A program made the position numbers and the translations under genes. Shown here in pieces: positions 9,977 through 18,164 of a stretch of DNA of 64,000 bases (position 1 is the stretch's first letter; each line of letters starts with the position of its first letter). The stretch covers positions 2,676,501-2,740,500 of the forward strand of contig NZ_CP048029.1 in NCBI RefSeq assembly GCF_011290485.1, in the 5' to 3' direction. A model generated the notes under the pieces. The model was not told the origin of the DNA and ran no database searches. It saw only the letters and a program-made list of their open reading frames with translations. This DNA comes from Caldichromatium japonicum. Lineage in GTDB: Bacteria; Pseudomonadota; Gammaproteobacteria; Chromatiales; Chromatiaceae.

Positions 9977-10360
9977 TTATTGGGCAAGACGCACCGCGCC
10001 CAGGGCAAGCACCAGCCAGCCGATAATCAGCATTACCCCACCGATCGGCGTGATCCAGCCCAGTTGGCGCAGACCGGTAAGCGCCATGACAAACAGGCTG
10101 CCGGAAAACAGGCAGACACCCAGGCACAGCAACCAGGCCGCCCCATGCACCAGGGGCGACTTAGGTTGATAGAGCAGGATCAGACCGCAGGCTAGGATCG
10201 CCAGGGTATGCAGGCCAAGATAGTCGGCCGCGGTCTGCCAATTGGCCAAGAGCGCCGGATCGATACGCCCTTTCAGCCCATGCGCGCCAAAGGCCCCGAG
10301 CGCAACCGTCAGCGCCCCTCCAAGGGCGCCCAACATCATCCACAGTCCAGAGGGGGTCAT
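9977..10360 (-). CDS. DUF423 family small inner-membrane protein
   Basis: This 127-residue protein has four hydrophobic helices and the family start MTPSGLWMMLGALGGALTVALG followed by GAFGAHGLK, typical of DUF423 (YgdD-like) proteins. Their function is unknown. The frame is open further upstream, but the ATG at 10360 gives the normal length and begins at the conserved hydrophobic helix. It leads into rsmE. Confidence 0.85.
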   Translation of the reverse strand: MTPSGLWMMLGALGGALTVALGAFGAHGLKGRIDPALLANWQTAADYLGLHTLAILACGLILLYQPKSPLVHGAAWLLCLGVCLFSGSLFVMALTGLRQLGWITPIGGVMLIIGWLVLALGAVRLAQ

Positions 10361-10451
10361 CGCGATGCCCGATGTTTGCCAACTTCGGCGCATTGTGATT
10401 AGCGGCTCGGCCGGTGTCCAGGGTATCTTTGGCAGGGCACTCGCATGAAAG

Positions 10452-10726
10452 TTAGGTGAGGCCGAGGAGTTCGGCGTGATCATCGTCCTGATCGTGGCTG
10501 GAGACTCGAGCATAGGCAATGGTACGGCGTGCCCATCCGCCGGGGCACGAAAGAGATCAGAGCGCAGGCGTGAAAGGTCATAACGCCGTCGCCCGCCTGT
10601 CGTGCGCTCACCTGGGATGATCCTGCCCTCGCGCTCCTAGCGCCGTAATGTCTGTGGCGCTACACCCAGGAACCGCGCCGCCTCTTGAATGCCGACTAGC
10701 TTGCGAAAGACTAGCTTGCGAGACAT
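10452..10726 (-). pseudogene. IS607-type serine recombinase (TnpA) N-terminal remnant
   Basis: From the ATG at 10726 the minus strand reads a MerR-like helix-turn-helix, KLVGIQEAARFLGVAPQTLR. A TAG then stands where Trp of the usual RRWEREGR is expected, and the sequence continues EREGRIIPGERTTGGRRRYD. A frameshift follows, and another frame gives TIAYARVSSHDQDDD, the start of the serine-recombinase catalytic domain, before a stop at 10452. A 12-base direct repeat (CGCAAGCTAGTC twice) lies at the very start. It is clearly a decayed IS607-family tnpA. Confidence 0.7.
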
Positions 10727-10851
10727 GCTTATCGCATGTGCTAGCGAGCAGGCATGCGCAAGTATTAGGTGAACAGTTCAAGCCCCGGTCGCTGGTTATC
10801 CTTAATCACGTCGAGCTACGGCTTGCAGAGCGGTTTGTCGTTGGCCAATAG

Positions 10852-11095
10852 TTGAGGCCGTTGCCTGATCCGGATAATTCCTATGACCCGCTGGCGGTGT
10901 GTCTTAAGCAGCAGGGTGAAACCATCGGCTATGTGTCGCGCGCTGCCAATGCCGAAATCGCCTCCCGGCTCGATGCGGGCGAGCCGCTCGCTGCATATCT
11001 CCCAGGCTTGCACCCCAATGCCGAGCCCTGGCAATAGGTGGTGTTCGCGGTCACTGCGCCGCCGATCGGGGAGAAGCCGACAGACAGCAGGGCCG
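10852..11095 (+). pseudogene. HIRAN-domain protein fragment
   Basis: The frame reads LRPLPDPDNSYDPLAV, then GETIGYVSRAANAEIASRLD, matching the core of HIRAN domains (a DNA-binding module with conserved PDNPYDxxAV and GYVPR blocks). There is no start codon with an upstream domain, and a TAG at 11035-11037 interrupts the frame before VVFAVTAPP. It is a remnant next to another remnant (IS607 TnpA). Confidence 0.5.
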
Positions 11096-11219
11096 GGATG
11101 AGTGGCGCTGGGGAGAAGCGCTGAGCGCCGGTAATGCCCTGGTCCTTGTCCAAGAAAGGTAAAGCGTGATAGCTTTATGTGCTTCAATAGCATCCCAGTC
11201 CTTGAGAAGGATTCCTGCC

Positions 11220-11456
11220 ATGTCTAGGGTCTGCCAGGTGACCGGCAAGCGTCCGATGGTCGGTCACAATGTCTCGCATGCCAACAACAAGACCAAGCGC
11301 CGGTTTTTGCCGAATCTGCATGAAAAGCGCTTTTGGGTCGCGTCCGAAAACCGCTGGGTCCGGCTGCGTGTCAGCACCCGCGCCATGCGCACCATCGATA
11401 AAAAGGGTATCGATGCCGTGCTGGCCGACCTGCGCGCCCAGGGTATGAAGATCTGA
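11220..11456 (+). CDS. rpmB: 50S ribosomal protein L28
   Basis: This 78-residue L28 of the large ribosomal subunit begins [20 protein letters not shown] and ends LRAQGMKI, the normal bacterial form. GAGAAGGA lies before the ATG. rpmG follows 16 bases downstream, the standard rpmB-rpmG operon. Confidence 0.97.
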   Translation: MSRVCQVTGKRPMVGHNVSHANNKTKRRFLPNLHEKRFWVASENRWVRLRVSTRAMRTIDKKGIDAVLADLRAQGMKI

Positions 11457-11472
11457 ACCGGAGGACCACGCA

Positions 11473-11640
11473 ATGGCCAAGCCCGCACGCGAAAAGATCC
11501 GTTTGAACTCCACCGCTGGCACAGGTCATTTCTATACCACGACCAAAAACAAGCGCAATCAGCCCGGCAAGCTGGAGATCAAAAAGTTTGATCCGGTGAT
11601 CCGCCAGCATGTCCTGTACAAGGAAGGCAAGATCAAATAG
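11473..11640 (+). CDS. rpmG: 50S ribosomal protein L33
   Basis: This 55-residue L33 begins [20 protein letters not shown] and ends YKEGKIK. It has no CxxC pairs, so it is the zinc-independent type. A GGAGG-like site (GGAGGACCACGCA) precedes the ATG at 11473. Confidence 0.97.
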   Translation: MAKPAREKIRLNSTAGTGHFYTTTKNKRNQPGKLEIKKFDPVIRQHVLYKEGKIK

Positions 11641-11986
11641 CCGCTTTGAGATCTCAAGAAACGCACCGCTGGTCATTCTGGCGAACCCCACTTCCATCAT
11701 TCCGGCCTGGTTCGGACCTCAAGCGGAGGCAGCGGTATATGGCCGGTGCTGCGGCATAAGCCAGTTCCTTGACATCTCTCTGCCTGAAGGTTAAGGCTTG
11801 TCGCGCGCTGGGTCATTCCGGCAAAGCCGGAACGTAATCCATCTTGCCCCCTTTTGAACACCGGCCCCTGCTCGCAAGCGAGGCACCGGCGGAGTTTCTG
11901 GTGTATCTGGTGTTTAAATCGCCGCTTGGCTCTCGCCGATTGCCTCACCTCTAACCTGCTGGCTCAAGGGACACAAGGCCATTGCA
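11641..11986. other. Intergenic region with REP-like hairpins
   Basis: About 345 bases with no convincing gene. It holds the small palindrome TTGAGATCTCAA just after rpmG. Near 11815 lies a REP-like hairpin TTCCGGCAAAGCCGGAA, and near 11872 the inverted repeat CTCGCAAGCGAG. The rpmBG transcript may end here, but no T-run follows the hairpins. Confidence 0.5.
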
Positions 11987-13944
11987 TCAGGGGCGACAGC
12001 GCGGCGGCGCCTCAGGATCAGGCCCCAGAGGTCGTCCCTGGGGATCGATAAGCTGCTGGGTACTGTAATCGGCATACGCCAGGGCGCCGATGGTAGGCGG
12101 TCCCTGATCCCCAGCAGATTCAGGTGTGGCACGCCCGCCTCCTTGTTGCAACAGGTCGATCAATGCCTGGGCTGAATTGATACCTGTCTCAAAGACCCGC
12201 CCCTTATCGGTCGCACATTTGAAGATCGCATAGCCGTCCCCGCCGCGCACCAGGAAGCTGTTGGTCACCACCCGCACCTGCTCCTGGCGGCGCAGGGGGC
12301 GCCATTGGCCAGTATGGCGGTCGTATAGCTCAAGTGCGCCCAAACGTCGGCCCAGCGGTTGACTGAGATCCAGCCGTCAGCGCAGATGAGCGGCATAGGG
12401 ATAGGCGCCGCCCCCGCCTTGGTCATCGAGGATACCGGCGATCGCCTCCTCTAGCGTCGCCTGCAGCTCAGCACCGCTCAGCTTCAGGACCACCAAGGTA
12501 TCGGGGAAGGGGAGGAGGCGATAGAGGGTCGCGCGGCTGATGGGGCCGGCAGGCAGATCGGATCTGACCCCGCCGACATTGAGGATGGCGACATCGGCCT
12601 CGGGAAGCTGCGCCAAATAGGCAGCAGCGACCAGTTGTTGGACATCGCCGCCGTATGGCTGGGTTGAACGCCGGTTGCACAGGGCGCTGGCCCCTTGACC
12701 GGGGACCAGTTCACGGGGCACAGATCTTGTGCCGCGACCCCCAGGTGCTCTTGCTCAAGCTGCGCGACCTGGGTGCGATAGGGTGCAAGCGCCTGTTTGA
12801 ATTCGGGATCAGGCTGGATGAAGGCAACCCCAGGGAGCGCAGCGATGAGCGCGCGTGCGTTCTGCTGCACCGCCTCGCTGAGTCCCTGCCCGTTTTGCAA
12901 GAGCCGCTCACCGAGCACCAGATGCGTCTGGCCCGTGCAAGCGATCACCTGACCCTCTTGATTGAATGAGACATGGAGCTCGCCTACGGCCTTAGCATAT
13001 TCCCAGGCCTGGACGATACAGACCTTGTGCCCGGATCTGTCGCTTGCGATCGTGGGATAAGGGCCTGCTGGCTCGAGCCCGAGGCGTCGAAAATCCTCGC
13101 CAAGCAGGGTATGCGAATCGCCGCTGACGATGACATCTGCCCCCTCGAGTCCGGCGGCAAGTTTGAGGTCCCATCGATAGCCCTGATGGGTGAGCAGGAC
13201 GATCTTGTCGATCCCCTGCGCCTTGAGGGCATCGATGCGCGCCTGGGCAACGGTGAGCTCATTCTGGAAGACGGTCGTCGGCAAGGGGTGCGAGCTGCGC
13301 TGAGTCTTGTCGGCGGCGATGAGCCTGATCACCCCGATGCGCTCCTCGCCGGCCTTGAGGATCGCCTCCTGCTGGATGAGGCGCATGCCCGGACGCGGAT
13401 AGAGAAGGGTGGCCAAGGCAGGCGCGACATTGGCCGCGAGCACCGCCGTGTGACAACGAGCAGGATCCTGATTGAGGCGCTGGATGAAACGCGCAAGGCT
13501 CGAGTCCCCGCGATCGAACTCATGGTTGCCGAGCGCCAATGCATCGAGACAGATGTGTCTCATGGCCTCCGCATCTGTCTCACCCTGAAAGAGGCGGTCG
13601 TAAGGCGTGCCGATGAGGGCATCCCCCGCGTGCAAGACCAGGGACTGCGGATAGCGCGTGCGCAGGCTGCGGATCAAGGCGGCGACCCGATCCATCTCCC
13701 CGCTTTCAATGGTGACCGAGCCCAGCTCGGGGAGATGGAGCTTAAGCCCTAGATCGGGATCGAGATGGGCGTGATGGTCGTTGAGATAGATGAGGGTCAG
13801 CGGGAAAGTATCAGGCCCAGCAGCACCCGCCCCAACGGTCCAGCCAGCGGTCAGGGACAACCAGAGCAACGCCGCCTTCAACCCGACTCGCGGACAGATC
13901 TTCGGGCGACACCCAAACAAACCGCGCCGATGCGATTTTGGCAT
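11987..13944 (-). pseudogene. Secreted 5'-nucleotidase/UshA-like metallophosphoesterase, broken
   Basis: The intact family hydrolyses nucleotides in the periplasm. The start chosen is the ATG at 13944, preceded by AAGGGGG. A signal peptide follows (hydrophobic stretch around LWLSLTAGWTVGAGAAG), then the metallophosphoesterase motifs YLNDHHAHLD, HAGDALIG, LGNHEFDRG and LLTHQGY. Near 12715 the frame shifts: the C-terminal 5'-nucleotidase domain resumes in another frame as RRSTQPYGGDVQQLVAAAYL and INVGG-like LNVGGVRSDL. That frame meets a TGA at 12377-12379 and then continues in the same frame through LELYDRHTG and VVTNSFLVRGGDGY. Two independent lesions make it a pseudogene. Confidence 0.82.
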
Positions 13945-14040
13945 GGGTATGCCCCCTTGGAAGATGCGCATGGACGTCGAGGCGGTCTCGAAAAGAAAAG
14001 ACTGCCATAACGGCGAACAGGGGTGATCCAAAGATACGAT

Positions 14041-14270
14041 CATACCAAGAGACACTCAGACCCTGGGGCATATCTGCTCTCAAGTAAAGTGCGCAAACAG
14101 GCGCACTGTGCTCTTCCTGCCCCGAATGCGGAGCGCATTCGTCTCTGACAGGCGTGACTTTCCCGACTACGGCAGAGACCCTCTCTGCTGTAGCTCCGCC
14201 GTTACCGGACGGACTCGCCACGGGTAGGGCAGTTGCGGTTGCCAGCCGTTTGAGATTGAGCGCGGCATTC
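14041..14270 (-). pseudogene. TnpB C-terminal fragment
   Basis: The minus strand reads [15 protein letters not shown] and then [16 protein letters not shown], the same sequence that ends the tnpB fragment at the right edge of the window. It is cut on its upstream side by IS630 copy 2. Its true end is not certain. Confidence 0.6.
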
Positions 14271-14987
14271 TTGATAAGAAACACATGCTTTTGAAATTGA
14301 GTGAGCTGTCCAGATGTCGTGAGCATGGTAAAGACGAGACATGAGATTGCTGTCGTTTGCGGCGCGCGAAGAGCGGCGGCGTAGCTGGACGTATGAAGCG
14401 ATAGGCGCGCAGAGGGGATTGTTGGGCGCAGGGGTGTTCGACATCTGCAAAGGCTATGGGCGCGAAGGGGCCCAAGGGCTCAAGGACGAGAAGCGGGCGC
14501 TCTTATGCGCCGGCGATCAAGACGTCCGAGATTCGCGTCACGCACCGTCGCGAAGGCCTGTCGGTGATCTCGACGCTGACCAACCGCGGCAAGGTGCCTT
14601 GGAAGGCGTTCGCGGGGGCGATGAACGCCGACATCCTGATCGACTTCATGAAGCGGCTCGTCAAGGACGCCAGGGGCAAGAAGATCTTCCTCATCCTCGA
14701 CAACCTGCGCGTGCATCACACCAAGTCGGTCAAGGCGTGGCTGGCTGCATGCGCCAATCAAATCGAGGCCTCCTCCCTCCCCTCCTACAGCCCAGCACTG
14801 AACCCCAACGAGATGCTCAAGGCCACCATCACCGCGCAGGCGCCCTCCCGCGCCAAGGGCGATCTGAAGAAGGCGACCGTCAGCCACCTGCGCCGCCTTC
14901 TCAATTCCCCCCAACGCGTCATGCGCTACTTCCAGCATCCCAAGCTCCATGATGCCGCGTAATACAAGTTCATTGGTTTCGGATCAA
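14271..14987 (+). mobile_element. IS630-family derivative, copy 2 (717 bp, internally deleted)
   Basis: Left end TTGATAAGAAACACATG, right end GGTTTCGGATCAA followed by TA. It keeps more of the N-terminal part (to GVFDICKGYG) than copy 1. It then jumps, after a deletion, to TSEIRVTHRREG and the rest of the DDE domain to HPKLHDAA (14962). The N-terminal and DDE parts are in different frames. Confidence 0.87.
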
Positions 14988-15087
14988 TAAGAAAGGGGGT
15001 GAGTCATGAGTGATCATGATTGAATCTGATTAGCTCATGAATCTAGCGAAATTGTTTGGCGTTCGACAGAACACCAACGAGTAAGCC

Positions 15088-15870
15088 ATGCAACTGACCC
15101 ACAAAATCGCCCTTTGTCCGACGCCTGAGCAGGCGGTTTACTTCACCTGCGCCTGCGGCACGGGGCGGTGTGTCTGGAATTGGGCGCTTGCCGAGTGGAA
15201 ATGGCAAGACTCTTGGTGCGACCGTTTCGCGTACTGCGGATCGCAGGTTCGTCGCCATTCAGATTGAAGTGGTCGATGCTGTGTTCTATCGCAGGCGCAT
15301 GAAACGACTGGTGTTGACCTGGGCGTTGAGGCGGCGGCCAGGCTTTCCAATGGCGAGTCTGTTGAATCTCCTCTGCGCTTCGTTGTCTCAGGATTCGAGG
15401 CAGACGCCTTTCTTGCAAGGTTGAGGCGGCCAAGGTCGGGGCTGGGTTTGCGCCAAGTGCCAGACTGCCAAAAGGCACAAGGCTTCCGATCTTGAAGAAT
15501 CGAAGGAAATCCTCTGCGATGTTGGCAAGGCTGCACGCACGCATTGCCAATGTCCGAGCGGACTTCACACATAAGCTCACGACCCAGCTCTGCCGCGAAA
15601 ACCAAGGGGTGGTGATTGAGGATTTGAACGTCAAGGGCATGCTGGCGAACGAACGGCTTGCCCGCGCCATCAGCGACCTGGGCTTTGGCATGTTCTGCTT
15701 GCAGATGGAATACAAGGGGAAATGCTACGGCGTCTGGTTGGTTTTAGCTGATCGCTGGGATCCGAGCAGCCGCCTGTGTTCGGTCTGTGGTTGGGAGAAT
15801 GAGATGTTGGCGTTGAAGGATCGGGAATGGACGTGTCCTCAATGCGGCACGCGCCATGATCGGGACGTTA
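15088..15870 (+). pseudogene. TnpB (IS607/IS605 accessory nuclease) remnant
   Basis: It starts ATGCAACTGACCCAC (MQLTHKIALCPTPEQ), then loses frame and much of its middle, including the first RuvC-like Asp region. It resumes with ENQGVVIEDLNVKGML and the zinc-finger part [14 protein letters not shown] and [15 protein letters not shown]630 copy 3 cuts it at the RDIN motif. TnpB proteins are RNA-guided nucleases and ancestors of Cas12. This copy is inactive. Confidence 0.75.
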
Positions 15871-16586
15871 TTGATCCGAAGCCACTGAACTTGTATTACG
15901 CGGCATCATGGAGCTTGGGATGCTGGAAGTAGCGCATGACGCGTTGGGGGGAATTGAGAAGGCGGCGCAGGTGGCTGACGGTCGCCTTCTTCAGATCGCC
16001 CTTGGTGCGGGAGGGCGCCTGCGCGGTGATGGTGGCCTTGAGCATCTCGTTGGGGTTCAGTGCTGGGCTGTAGGGGGGGAGGGAGGAGGCCTCGATTTGA
16101 TTGGCGCATGCAGCCAGCCACGCCTTGACCGGCTTGGTGTGATGCACGTGCAGGTTGTCGAGGATGAGGAAGATCTTCTTGCCCCTGGCGTCCTTGACGA
16201 GCCGCTTCATGAAGTCGATCAGGATGTCGGCGTTCATCGCCCCCGCGAACGCCTTCCAAGGCACCTTGCCGCGGTTGGTCAGCGTCGAGATCACCGACAG
16301 GCCTTCGCGACGGTGCGTGACGCGAATCTCGGGCGTCTTGCCCGCCAACAGCGCCCGCTTCTCACCCACCTTGCGCCCACCCCCCTTGCCCTTGGGCCCC
16401 TTCGCGCCCATAGCCTTTGCAGATGTCGAACACCCCTGCGCCCAACAATCCCCTCTGCGCGCCTATCGCTTTATACGTCCAGCCACGCCGCCGCAAACTC
16501 ACCACCTGACGCCGCCGCTCTTCGCGCGCCGCAAACGACAGCAATCTCATGTCTCGTCTTTTTCAAAAGCATGTGTTTCTTATCAA
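15871..16586 (-). mobile_element. IS630-family derivative, copy 3 (716 bp, internally deleted)
   Basis: On the minus strand it runs from TTGATAAGAAACACATG (16586) to GGTTTCGGATCAA (15871), with TA on both sides (15869-15870, 16587-16588), the TA duplication typical of IS630. The N-terminal part MRLLSFAAREERRR to GVFDICKGYG is in one frame. From GAKGPKGKGGGRKVGEKRA it continues in another and, after a deletion, reaches PEIRVTHRREG and the DDE part. About 40 bases near its 5' end, present in the other copies, are missing. Confidence 0.88.
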
Positions 16587-16889
16587 TAAAGCTCAGGCCG
16601 CCGCCGATTTCCTCAACGAACTCAACATTCGACAAGCCTTTCGCCACATCAAACTCTTCCAACACCTTGCGCTGGTCGGCGAGGTCTGGCTTCTGCGCAG
16701 CACTGGATACGCGACAGTAGGCATCAATCCGCATTGGCTCTGATACCTTACTGCGCAAGCCAATCAACTCGCGGATTTGTGCCTCGCGACTGTTCGCGCC
16801 ACCAGGATCAAACCCCCTTCGCGCTCCCAGCGTTGCAAGGTCTTGACCAAGACGCCAAGCCGCTTCGCCGCCTTGCCTGTGCCCATCAT
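16587..16889 (-). pseudogene. IS607-type serine recombinase (TnpA), truncated and frameshifted
   Basis: A helix-turn-helix start (GKAAKRLGVLVKTLQRWERE) is followed by a frameshift. IRELIGL and the recombinase motif MRIDAYCRVSSAAQKPD then lead to NVEFVEEIGGGL, where IS630 copy 3 cuts the gene. The nearby tnpB remnant lies on the other strand, so the original IS607 unit has been rearranged. Confidence 0.75.
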
Positions 16890-16978
16890 CGCGCTTTCCA
16901 TGTGGAAAATTATCCACTATCACGCACAGCTTGTAATACTAGGGTTGGCTCCCGCGATGAAGGGGATCGGACAGGCCC

Positions 16979-18037
16979 CTACATCGCCCCACCTGCCGTC
17001 TGGATCTGGGAGAGCTGCTGGGCGGTCTCGAGCAAGAGACGCCGCTGCTCGCGGCGGGCGAGCTCCAATTTGCCCAACTGGGCGGCCTTGGCCTTGCCGG
17101 TGTCGCTTTGTTTAAGCGCCTCGATAGCGCGAAGCTCCTTGTCGATCCGTTCGGCCTCGCTCTGGGCATCCAGAAGTTGGCTCTTGGCCTGGCGGTCGAG
17201 CTCAGCAGCGTTCAGGTCAGCTGGCGCTGCCGAGGTCGGCTGGGTCTTGGGCGCTGGTGTGTGCTGGGGCTTTGGCTCTGGCATCGGCGCTGACTGCGGC
17301 TTGGGTTCGGTAGGCTGTTTGGGAGCAGAAGACGGTGCCGGTCGCGCCGGGGCCGCAGCAGCCCCCCCCGCCCGAGCCCGCTGCAACTGGGCGCGCAAGT
17401 TAGCAGCAAGCTGGTTGCGCACCGCAAGCTCGCGCTGAAAGGCCTCGCGCTCGGCCTTGAGCTTGGATTCAAAGATCAAGGGATCATCGGCGATCCCCGA
17501 GGCGTGCCGATACAGATCAAGCGCCTTGCCCTTATCCTTAGAGACACCAAGACCACGCTCATACAACGACCCTAGATAGATCTGGGCCGGCACATGTCCT
17601 TGGTCGGCGGCGCGCCGATACCACTCAGCAGCCTGACTATAATCCGGTGCCGGTAGCCCCAGGCCCTTTTCATAGATCTCGCCCACATAGGTCTGGACCA
17701 CCGGATCGCCGGCCCGAGCCTTGGGCAAAAGGGTTGCAAGCGCGGTCTTGTAATCCGAGCGATCGAACAACACAAACTCACCGCCGCGAATGGCGCAGTC
17801 GCTCTTGGTCGATTTGACGAGACGTCGGGGACTTAAATAGGTGAGCTGTTGCCCCAACTGACGTACCTGACCAGGCAATAGACAATCGACCAGGATCAGG
17901 TCATCAAGCCCTCGACCTGGGGCCAGCGGCGCCATACCCAATTCCGCCCCTGATTCAGTCCCCGAGGCGCAGGCCCCAACCAAAACGACCACCAGCGCCA
18001 CAATTGATCCTTGTAAGCTGCGCCTTAATTCGCTCAT
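16979..18037 (-). CDS. Sel1-repeat lipoprotein with coiled-coil tail
   Basis: About 352 residues. The start ATG at 18037 follows AGGAGAGGG. A signal peptide ends in VVVLVGACASG, a lipobox-like site with Cys near residue 23, so it is probably an envelope lipoprotein. Two Sel1/TPR-like repeats follow (QTYVGEIYEKGLG ... AAEWYRRAADQG and QIYLGSLYERGLG ... ALDLYRHAS). Next come an Ala-rich helix, a Pro/Lys/Gln linker of roughly 50 residues and a charged coiled coil. It ends about 90 bases from the IS607 remnant, so the C-terminus could have been trimmed. The function is unknown. Sel1 repeats usually mediate protein contacts. Confidence 0.7.
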   Translation of the reverse strand: MSELRRSLQGSIVALVVVLVGACASGTESGAELGMAPLAPGRGLDDLILVDCLLPGQVRQLGQQLTYLSPRRLVKSTKSDCAIRGGEFVLFDRSDYKTALATLLPKARAGDPVVQTYVGEIYEKGLGLPAPDYSQAAEWYRRAADQGHVPAQIYLGSLYERGLGVSKDKGKALDLYRHASGIADDPLIFESKLKAEREAFQRELAVRNQLAANLRAQLQRARAGGAAAAPARPAPSSAPKQPTEPKPQSAPMPEPKPQHTPAPKTQPTSAAPADLNAAELDRQAKSQLLDAQSEAERIDKELRAIEALKQSDTGKAKAAQLGKLELARREQRRLLLETAQQLSQIQTAGGAM

Positions 18038-18164
18038 GCCCACCCTCTCCTAAAAGATTCGGTATGATGACTAGGTAGAGTTTAGCCCAAATCCGCTCAG
18101 CCTGCGCCCGCATGATGATGCCTGCTTTAGAGATAAAGACTGCTACAGGGAGAACCGACCGACT

